Source: Taeniopygia guttata (taxonomy: Eukaryota > Chordata > Aves > Passeriformes > Estrildidae). From it: DNA of 64,000 bases. The notes beneath the pieces were generated by a model. The model worked only from the letters and a program-made list of their open reading frames with translations, ran no database searches and had not been told where the DNA came from. The stretch spans positions 1,260,001-1,324,000 of the forward strand of contig NC_133044.1 in assembly GCF_048771995.1 (NCBI RefSeq), given 5' to 3'. How positions within the stretch are numbered: the first letter of the stretch is position 1; every line of letters begins with the position of its first letter. The translations under genes were made by a program, and so were the position numbers. Shown here piece after piece: positions 45,111 to 55,000 of this stretch.

Positions 45111-46339
45111 CGGCCCAGCAGCGGGCGTGGAGCTCTGAGGAGCCTCTGTGCAGCAGCTCTGGGGGTGTCTGGTTCTGCTTTGGGCCGGGATGAGGCAATG
45201 CCCAATGATTAACCAGGAGGCAGGCTCAGGTGGGGCAGGCTCAGGTGGGGCCGGCACCGGGCCGGGCTCGGTGCTGCTGTGGGGGCGTTAAAACAGCGTG
45301 GCCAGGGAGCTGCCGAGGCTGTTCGGAGCTGGGGACCCTCTGTGCAGGAACCTCCCTTCTCTCCCGAGCTGGAACTGCCCCCCCAGCCCTGGTACAGGTG
45401 AGCACGCTGCTGATTTTTACTCTCTTTTAATTTGCTTTCACCTTTCTTGCGCCGTTGTTTTCCGTGTTTGCCCACGGATTTTTGTCAGAGCACAAATCCA
45501 TTTCGTCACTTTTAAGTGATTCACGTTGAGCGGCGATGCCACGGCTCTAATCAGGAGACATTTGGATACAACTAGTTTTATTAATTTCCTTTTCGTGTGC
45601 CATATCAATATGGTAGAAGTGTTTCTCTGGTTCTTTGAAAGAGCCCACTGAAATACTGATGTTCTCTTCAGTTGTGGATTTGTTTTCGGAATGGGGCGGT
45701 TTAGAGAAAAATAGGAAACTTTTAACTTTCACCTGTTATTACCCAAGTCTCAGTGGGTATATTTTTATGGTATTAAACGTGATTTTAAAGTGAAGCTGTT
45801 ATAAAACTTCCAAAGTCTGGTATTCTCACCAGTGCATTTCACAGTCAAGCCAAAGATCTGACTAATGGTAGCAGCAGAGCTGGGGTGGAGTGAAGTGGGG
45901 TTTGTTTTGCCTTGGACACGGCACTTTCTGGGGTTGGGTTGCAGAGTTTTGGACACGATTTGGGTGTTTAATGGGAGGAGGGAGCACAGCAAAGCTCAGT
46001 CTGGGTAGGTCCAGCTGTGCCTAGAAGTGTTCCTGCATCCTCGGTGCTGTTACCTGGCCTGACATCACCACAGGGCTGAGCTCTCAGCCTTCATCCTTCC
46101 ACCAGCTGCGGGTTTTTCTCAGTCTCTGCAGAAGTTACCCGCTGGACAGGCTGCTGGCACCTGCAGAGGGGAGAGCAGAGGCTGTGCACAGCTGGATCAT
46201 TTTGGGTTGTAGGGTCTAGTTCAGCATTATTGAAATAAACACTACACGTGCTCGTGGCACTCAGACTTACCTTGGTGCTCAGCTGAATTTGAGGTGCTTC
46301 TGTAAAAATCAAACTGTGGCAGTTGCACTTCAGAGAGCC

Positions 46340-46620
46340 AATACAATATGCAGAAGTGCATAAATATATTTCTTTATTTATATGTTTAGCACACCCCTTT
46401 ATTCGTATGTATGTAACATACCTTTATGTTTGTAAATATACTTCTATATGTGTATAGTAATACAAGTATATTTATAAAACTTACCTATATGTATAGATAA
46501 TATAAGTGTATTAAGTGTATTTTTGTCTATGTAATAGACCTCTATATTTATACAGAATTCACGTCTATAGTTGTATATATCTAACATGTATCTTTATATT
46601 TCTGTGTGTGCAATATACCA
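46340..46620. repeat. AT-rich TATA/TGTA degenerate repeat
   Basis: About 280 bases of irregular TATATGTATAG/TTTATATTT units, strongly AT-rich in an otherwise GC-rich region. In an ACACA 5' intron. Confidence 0.75.
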
Positions 46621-48132
46621 GTGTACACAGCCTTGTGTATTTCACTCACAGCACTGAAATCCAGAGCCCTCAGTGAGGAGATGTCTGAGAAAGTCCCTGT
46701 GTAATTTAGCCCCAGACAATGCTGAAATTAATTTAAATATGAACGAGGACTCTCGGTGTGCTGAGAACGAGCCAAGCTTATCACTGCAGCACAACGCTGA
46801 TTGCACAACCCCAGCGGAACTCCTGCCTGTGGGACTGGCTCCCAGGGTTGGGAAGTGCCTTGGGAAATGGACCTGAGTGGGGTTTCATGGGTAACAACTG
46901 GGTTTTTTGGGAGCTGAATTGGACAAACAGGGTGTTGGAGTGAAGTTGTGTGAGCCTGGCTGTGCCTGGCCTCTAGTGGATTGTTTCTCATGGAATATTT
47001 GAGTGAAATACCTCCCTTCCTGTTCCTCAGCTTCCAAAAAAAAAAAAAAATCCTTGAAACTTGCTTATTAATATATTAGTTATTGAAATCAGAAAAAGTT
47101 TTCTTCAATGAAGTGAGGTTGAAGTTAGTTTGGCTGCATCCCAACCTCTTTGGCACTGGTGATTGTGCCAACAATAAATCTATCTGGATGAAAAACTTTA
47201 GGAGAGGTCTGGTGCCAGGATAAATATCCATGTAAATACTGTCTGCATCTTTGTGTGCAACAAACAGAATTGGATTTGTGCTGTCTGAGCACCTCAGCTA
47301 AAGGAATGTCCCTGCATAGTTTAGCTTGCACATCACAGGTGGACAGGGAAACTTTCTGGTCATGCTTCCCCTTCTTCTCATCTCTACCCTCAAAAAATAT
47401 ATATTTTTTTATGCTTTTAATGTCCATGTCAGACAGATATTTGTGGCTTTTCAGTTGTAAAATGGTTAATGATGCCTCTGTCAAGTGAAGTGCCCGTGGC
47501 CACAGGGCAACGGGAGTTTGTGGGAGGAGTGATGTCAACATGGGATTTGATCTAAATAATCCAGTCAGGTACATCCATGGCAAAAGTGCATGAGCCAGTT
47601 GGATGAGTTGTTGCTCCCCAGTCCCTGAAGGAAAGCAGGAGGTGGTTTTTGGGATTGCTCTGGCTATAAATGCTTCCTGGGCCCTCACTGGGGCTGTCCA
47701 TTTGTGTGACACCGCGGGCCAGGCTGAGCGCTGAGCGTTCCCGTCCAGCTGATCATGCTGCATCCCCGGGCTCCTAACGGGGCTGGAATTAGCAGGCCTG
47801 ATGAATTATCCACTCCTGGGGGTTCAGCTGGAGTCGGGCAGCAGTGCAGAAGGCAGCTGAAAAGGTTTGTGAGCAGATAGTTGCTCCTGGCAGGTGGGAT
47901 GGGCAGGTCTCTCGGAAGATTCCAGAAGGACGGACCCGCAGGAGGTGCCACGGCTGGACTTGGGCACTGCAGGTTGAGCTCCTGGGTTAATCTGTACCTG
48001 GAGCAAGCAAGCCAGCATGTGGTGTGCCTGTGGCTTTTTCAAGATGGTTTTGATGGTGTAAACAGGAAAACACACGTGGAACATGCTGCATTATAACCCT
48101 AATCTTTACTTCCTAATTCTTTTCTTTTCCAG

Positions 48133-48179
48133 TTCGTTTTGGAAGTGGCTCAGTGCTCAGATTGCACGGATATCAGGAG
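48133..48179 (+). CDS. ACACA: ACACA N-terminal extension exon (47 bp)
   Basis: A pyrimidine-rich acceptor (TCTTTTCTTTTCCAG) precedes 47 bases and the donor GTTAGT. Read with one leading base it encodes SFWKWLSAQIARISG and leaves one base that joins the next exon (48842) in frame to give VLRAQFGGA before the main start Met. This matches the N-terminal extension of the longest human ACACA isoform (RSFWKW..., then VRAHFGGI before the main Met). The exon that would supply the upstream start codon was not found, so the exon may be translated only in some transcripts or may serve as 5' UTR. Confidence 0.8.
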
Positions 48180-48409
48180 GTTAGTGCATCCCTCATTTCC
48201 TAGTGATGTGTTTCCAGCTGGGTGTAGTTGTCATGTAAGCGCAGCAAAGTCAGAGCAGAGGGTATCAAATGTTTATTCCCCTTCCCACCTTTGTGCTGTG
48301 GGCTGTTCCTTTGTTTTCCACATCTCTCATGGCTCGCTCTCCGTTGAAATTATTTTTTTGACTTGTAAGAAAATGCTTTCATTCCCTGCTGGAATATTGG
48401 AAGAGACAC

Positions 48410-48545
48410 ATCCCTGGAAGTGTCCAAGGCCAGGAGCAGCCTGGACTAGTGGAAGGTGTCCCTGCCTTTAGCAGGGGATGGGATGAGATGAGATTTAAGG
48501 TCCCTTTCAACCCAAACCAGCCAGGGATTCTCTGATCCTGTGAAT
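48410..48545 (+). mobile_element. CR1 LINE 3' fragment
   Basis: Forward CR1 end: GGAAGTGTCCAAGGCCAGGA, GGAAGGTGTCCCTGCC, GGTCCCTTTCAACCCAAACC. It sits between two ACACA 5' exons. Confidence 0.9.
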
Positions 48546-48841
48546 TTTGATACTCGCAGTCCCCTGCCTTTGTCTGTAGGTTTTGGGTCTGTGTGGGGTT
48601 ATTTTGGTGGATTTTTTTTTTTTGCTTTGAGTGACTCCTGCAGCTTTGTGTGAGGTGGGAGGCTCTGCAGCTTGTGAATCGTGCGAGCAGGGAATTCAGC
48701 ACTTGGAACAGAACTGTTCTTGATCCCAGACTCAGGGTTCAGCTCCCACCATTTAACCCTGCATTTCCCACCAGGGAGCCTTGCTTTGCCCTCCAGGCAC
48801 AGGTATTCACCTCGGGTTTGGTTTTATCCTTCCTTTTGCAG

Positions 48842-49088
48842 TGTTGAGAGCCCAGTTTGGGGGAGCCATGGAGGAATCTTCCGGAGCCAGCAAAGGCGCG
48901 GACGCTCCCTCGCGCTTCATCATCGGCTCCGTGTCCGAGGACAACTCGGAGGATGAGACCAGCTCCTTGGTGAAGCTGGATCTGCTGGAGGAGAAGGAGA
49001 GGTCTTTGTCCCCTGCGTCCGTCTGCTCCGATTCCCTCTCGGACCTGGGGCTTCCCAGTGCTCAGGAAGGCCCAGCCAGCCACATGAG
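48842..49088 (+). CDS. ACACA: ACACA main first coding exon
   Basis: The exon begins after CCTTTTGCAG; the first 26 bases are open in frame with the ATG and encode (V)LRAQFGGA, used if the 48133 exon is translated. The ATG at 48868-48870 in GGGGGAGCCATGG has a strong Kozak context. Coding 48868-49088 gives residues 1-73 plus two bases; donor GTATGG. Confidence 0.96.
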
Positions 49089-52000
49089 GTATGGAGAAAT
49101 AGTTAAATAGAAGTTCTTCCTTAAATAAAATAGTTAATAAAAGTCTTTTTATCCTGTCAATTCCAGTGATAATCCAAAGGTTCGGCTTTATACCCGTGTT
49201 TGGCTTCAAGTGTTTTTGTTATGCCAAGACACGCTGTGGCATTCTGTTTCTAAATAACTTCTTGTGTGTTTGTATCAAACCCTTCAGTTTTCCTTTGCTT
49301 TTAGTGAAATATTTGTGCCTAAATTTCTTTAAGCACCTTGCCTGTCTTGTCCTGGCTTTCAGAAAATGGAAGTGTCTTCACTGAGCTATTTCAAGTTTTC
49401 ACCTGTGTGTGGTTTTTCTGGGCCCTGTTTGTTGAGAGCAAGAACAATATTTGCTTATTTTGTCCTTGCATGGGATTTGCTGCTTTCAGTGTAGCCAGAG
49501 AACTGGCAGTGGGTTGGATCAGTGGCTCCATACTGGAACTTTTCTGGTTTGGATAGGGAAAATGGTGATGGTTGTAGTAAAGACTGGAGTCCTGCAATGT
49601 GGTGATAAATCAAGATTTAAGGAGGCTGCTGCTGCCTGAGCTCAGGCTTGGTCTCAGGGCTGCCCCACTCCTGATTCTCTGTGGATGAGCCATCAGCTGG
49701 GCTTTTGGGGTCATGGTGATGGTGTTTCCTCATCCAAAGGCCCCTTTATTTTTAGGTGCTGCTGATTTGCGTTCCAGTAGTGGGATGTGCCTGTTGGGTT
49801 TGCCCTGTTGTCCTCTGGACACTTCTCCTGTACAGATCAGGTTCTGGGTGCCTGGTCAGTCTGGCTTCACTCTCCCATGTGTCCTTCATTTGTTTGCCAT
49901 GTTCTGAAGGTCTGCACTTTCTGCCTGTGCCTTCCCATTCCAGGAGCACCCAGGACAGTGTGGACCCACTCCAGTTTTTCCTGGACAATCCCTCACTGCC
50001 TTTGCTTTGTTGCTGTTGAAGGAATGCTGGATTCCAGACAGGTTTCCTGACCAGTGGTAGATATTTACCCAACCAGCTAATCCTTGTTCTTGTGTTTTAC
50101 TGGTTTCTCTGCTTGTGCAGGCTAAGGAATTGTAATCCCTCTTTTTTTTTGGTGTTTCCCTTCCCACTTCAGGGAGAAGCCTCTGGGAGCACACAGCCTC
50201 AAAGTCCCAGGTTGGGGCAGAAGGGGGACATTGCTCTGTGCTTGACAGAGCTGTTGTGGTCAGGCTGCTGGCCATGTTCAGCCAGCTGGCACTTGCACAA
50301 ATGATGCAAAACCTTAAAGCAAATTTACAGAGGGTTGCCTTTCCAGAGCCTGCCAGTTGCAATGATTTGGCAGCACAAAAGGTGGTTTTGAAGCAGGAAA
50401 CTGTAACTATATATTCTATAGGAACAGAAGAAGTTGGATGAGCACCTAACCACGAGTGTGTAAATGGACAATATCAGAGCAAGAAACTTGTAGGACAGTG
50501 TCTGGCACCAGAGTGCAGTGGGTGTGCAACCTTGGGCACCTCTGTTGTAACCTGCTTACTTTGGCAGTCCTTTTGGGGAACACTTGACTTTTAAGTTAAA
50601 TTGGAGAGAAATGCCAATTCAAATAAAAAAGTTACAGCATTATGTGCTGTTTTCCTAAGATAAACTCAGATGAGTTGAAATACTTTTCCAGGATGGTTGT
50701 CCCTTTCATCAGGAGATTTCTAAATCATGTTTACAGATGGAGAAACTGAGACAAAGACAACAGCAAAGACAAGTTCAACAACTTGCCTGGAGTCACTCTG
50801 TGACAGTTAATGGAACAGAGGTGCTCTTGCTTCCAGCTTCCTTTTGGTGCTCACAAAGGTACCACACTTTGTAAAGTGGTGCAGGGGAATTCACAGGCAG
50901 CTCTGTGCACTTTGACACAAGGTGCAGCTCCAAGGGTGCATATCTTTTGGAAGAAGTTGCCAAAAACCTTTCCATTTGCTGGTGATTTCTCCACAGGGTT
51001 GTAAACAGAGGTGGCTCGTGTTTGGGGTGAGGGGCTTTGCTGCAGAGCAGTCCTCAGGGAACAATTAGGATTAAAATGCAGGATTTACTCAGCTGCCAGA
51101 GGGTTTGTGAGGGCAGGTTGGCGTGACCTTACTGATCTTGTGAAGTGTTTATGATGTTGCTAAAGACACTCTTGCTGGGACAGGTTGTGCACTCCTGCTC
51201 CCCTGCCCCTGGAGGTCCACGGGGAACTTCAGCTGTGCCAGCTGGCCGCTGCTCTGGGGGGTTAAAAATTAACTTTAAATTGCTGTGTGGATCATCAGTG
51301 CCCAAAATTTGGTGTGTGGGGACAGTAACCACGCAGAGTGAGTGTTCAGAATGTTGCATTTCGCACCTTTCAATAATAAACCCAAGCCTGCCAATTTCTC
51401 CTTTTTTCTGCCTGTCTTGTCTCTGAGTTCAGAAGTTTCCATCAGCGCTTCCAACCAGCCCTGCTGGGATACAGTTTTCCTTGAAGCAGGCTGTTACAGA
51501 GTTGCTGTGCTCCTTTCTGAAGTTTTAGTGGCAGATTAAGTAAACTCCACCATAAATGCTGCTTGGAAAGTATTTTGTGCCCGTCTGTTTTGTTTAATAA
51601 ATTGTTGTTGATTATTGCTAAATTTAATTTCTAGTTTCCGAGACGGTATCTTGTATCAAATTCTTGTTTAAAATAGATCAAAACCTGGATGTCTTCTGGT
51701 ATTTGTACATCAGGGCTCTGGTTTCATAAGCGGTGACATGGGTGCACAGAGTCACCTGACAATCCACTTGTATCAGCTGAAAGCCAAATTTTTGGATGGA
51801 GTTCAGCTGTTACCTCATATGAAGCCCACAGAGTTTAGCTCCTTGCTCCTAACACTGGCTGGACTTCTCAGTGTCTCAGTAAATGGGGATGCTTAAGCAG
51901 AACTAATCATCTGCTAAAGGAAATTTGGGCAAATGCCTCAATTTTAGCCTGGACAGCAGTGGTTGAGCATGCCCAGCCTGGCACTGGGACAAGGTGCCTG

Positions 52001-55000
52001 CTTAGAAACCAGCCCTGGAGTGACTGCACAGAGCCCTGGATGTAATGAAAGATCCTTTTGAGCCTCTTCTGAATCGAAAAAAATTCCCTTGCAGCCCAGC
52101 AGGTTGTGGCTGGGAGGTTGCACTGTGGAGCATTGATGCTGTGGAGCTGTTGGTGCTGCTGTGGTTTGTACAAATGTGCTGTGGGGTCTGTGGGGCTGCT
52201 CCACACGGGATTTCTCCTCTGCTGCATGGAGTCCTTGCTGATCCAGGCTGTCTGCAGGGTCCTGATCCCCCTCTGGCTCTGCCTGTGCTGCCAGGTGGTG
52301 CTGGAGGTTCTGTGTGGGGCGATTTGTGAGGATGAACACCTTCCTCTAGCCCAGCCTGGCCGTGGATGCTTCCAGGGATGGGGCTCAGCTTCTCTGAGCA
52401 GCCTGTGCCAAACCCTCACCACCCTCACAGGGAAGAATTTCTGCCTAATTTCTGATCTAAACCTGCCCTCCTTCAGCTTAAGGCCATGAACTTTATCTAC
52501 CTGGAGTGAAAAGTTGACTTCCTCCCCTCTGTTGAAAGAAAAGGAGGTGCTTTGGACTGCTGGCTGTGCCTGGCTGTGCTGATAAGGTGGGAATGACAGC
52601 TCCTTCCTTTTATTCTGTGCTTCCCTGGAAGCTGCTCTGCTCCCTGAGCAAACACACTGTATGGCTCTGCTTGCCTCTCACAAGTTGTACTCTTATTTTG
52701 GTGTTATTTTACATCCTTTAGCCTCAGTTAAGAGAGGAAATGTCCTCTCTAAATTCAGTCATTTTTTGGGAGACTCTGCAGGGATTCCCTGGCTGAGGCA
52801 CCCAGCCTGACAGCGTCTCCCACGTGCTCACTTACCTGATCCTTCTAACTGACAGATAACCAATCTCTTACTCTGGTAAATTTAATGTGAGACTCCCCAC
52901 CTAGCCCTGAGTGGTGTGAAAGGTCCATTCTGGTGTTCCTGCAGATCAGATCTGTCCAACACCTGAACTTTGCCAAAGAGCACGGCGAGGGCTCCCTGCC
53001 AGGGACTCCAATTCCGCTCCACGCTGCTGCACAACTCTTGTGCTGCTGCTGTTGTTGGTGTTGTTGTTCATTTTATCTTGCTGCCAGGGCTTAACCTGGA
53101 GGGCAGCTTGCTGCTCCAGGAACGTGTGGAGTTTTATCCTCCATGAGGATGAAAAAGTAAAGTTCTTTTGGTACTTCGTAGGTTTAGGAACTGGAGCATG
53201 GATATTAATTTGATTTAAACTTGGCTGTTTATTTGGATTGATGTTTGGATTCAGTGGGTATTTTGAGTGTCAGGGTGTTGCTTTTGGACTTGCAAGGAAG
53301 CTCAGTGGTTTGGGCTGTGTGTCCTGGGAATTGTCCCCTTCCTAATGCACCTGGCATGGCAGGTAAACAGCCAGGTGTGTGGATAGCAAAAGGAGCTTCT
53401 GGCAAATGTTGGCACTTGGTTATTTGGGAGGAATCCTGGCAGCTTGTACCCATTTGGGCTCTGTAAAAATTCCAGCTTTAGGCTAAAGACCTGCCTGGAC
53501 TGATGCTGGAATTCTGTGTTAGCATGGAAGGGAAGTTATTTGCCAGGCAGAGCAGAGAGGGCAGGTTTTATTCTGTGCTGCATCCTTTATTTAATTCCTT
53601 AAAATCCTGAGGCTCGGTTCACTGTCAGAGCTGAGTCAAGTTTCATTTGTTTTGACCTCTAGGTGAAGCCCTGGTTTTGGCAGTGTCTGTGTTCAAGCCA
53701 GTTCTGGCTCTTTAAACACGGGCAGAACTGCCTTAGACAGGGTGCAGATTGCTGCCTCCTGGTGCCTGAGGCACGGGGAACCATTTATTCCAGCTGTGGA
53801 ATTCTGCACCCCTTGCTGGACAGCATTTCTGCTTGTTCCTCCCCTCTGCCTTCCTGTGAGATCAGCTGCAAGGGCAGAGCTAAAACTGGAGCAGATTTAG
53901 GGAGGCTTCAGCTGCCTGAGCCTTGTCACCCGGGTGGAATTGTATTTACAAAGCTCAGAGCCCAAAAGGATGGGGAGAGCTGCCCTTTCCACTCCCTTCC
54001 CAGGCCAGATGCAGAGGGAGACAATGCCCAGTCCTTTCTCTGGGGAGTGGGAGTGCTGCAGGCTGCTGCAGGCTGCCTTCCTCCCGGGCCAGCATCCCTG
54101 CCCCAGCAGCACCCGGCGCCTCCTGCAGCCCTGGCATGTGGCAGTGCTGGCATCACCTCCTGCCTGGGATGTGCCTCAGGTATGTGGCCCTCAGGAATGG
54201 CTTTTCCTTGGAAAAACAACAGAGGAGCAGGCACAGCCTCTCCCTTTGTGTGCCAGCGGCGCTGGCACACAAAGGGAGAGGCTGTGCCTGCTCCTCTGCT
54301 GTTTTTCCACCACCTTCTGAGGGGTGGAGGGCTTTGGGGAGCCCTGCCTGCAGGAAATGAGCTCTGTGGGGTGTGTGTGTGTGTGGGGTGGGCAGCCCTG
54401 CATCCCTGACACATCCTTGTGTGGCTTCTTTTTGGTGGGGATGCTGCAGCAAGCCGTGGCCATTGATTCTCAGCAGCGAATTCAGCTGGCAGAATGTTTT
54501 TAACCAATGCTGAAGCTGCTCCTCTGGGTGTGCTCCTCCAGCAGCAAATCGTGGCCATTGCTCCGCCAGCAGTGGATTCAGCTGGTGGAGGGCACAGGGA
54601 ATGGTTCTGGCAGTGCCACATTCAGCTGTGTGTGGATTTGTTTCCTTGCAGCCACAATGTTTGGACTGGGGGCTGCAGGTGGGGGTTTTGGGAATGAATT
54701 AAACGGGGAATTTGTGGGGTACCTGGTGATGATTGGGCAGTTTGAGATGCTTTTCCAAGAGGAATAAAGGCAGGCAAGTGAGAGGCGTTGAGTTGTGGGG
54801 GAGGACACCGTGTTGGGGTGTCCCTGTTGGTTAAACTCTGTTCTCTCTCAGCTCCCTTGGCTCTGGTGGGGTTTGTGTGCAGAGTGAGGCTGCCCTCACC
54901 CCACAGTGTGTCACTGTCCCTGTTCCCTGCATCCCTGGGTGTGTCTGGGACTGGCAGCATGTGGCACTGCTGCTGCCCCTCACCCTGGCACCCTGTCACC

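Noticed and set aside
54209..54309. Palindrome as a microRNA precursor
   Set aside because: A one-base loop and nearly perfect 50-base pairing do not fit a normal microRNA hairpin; kept only as a structural finding.
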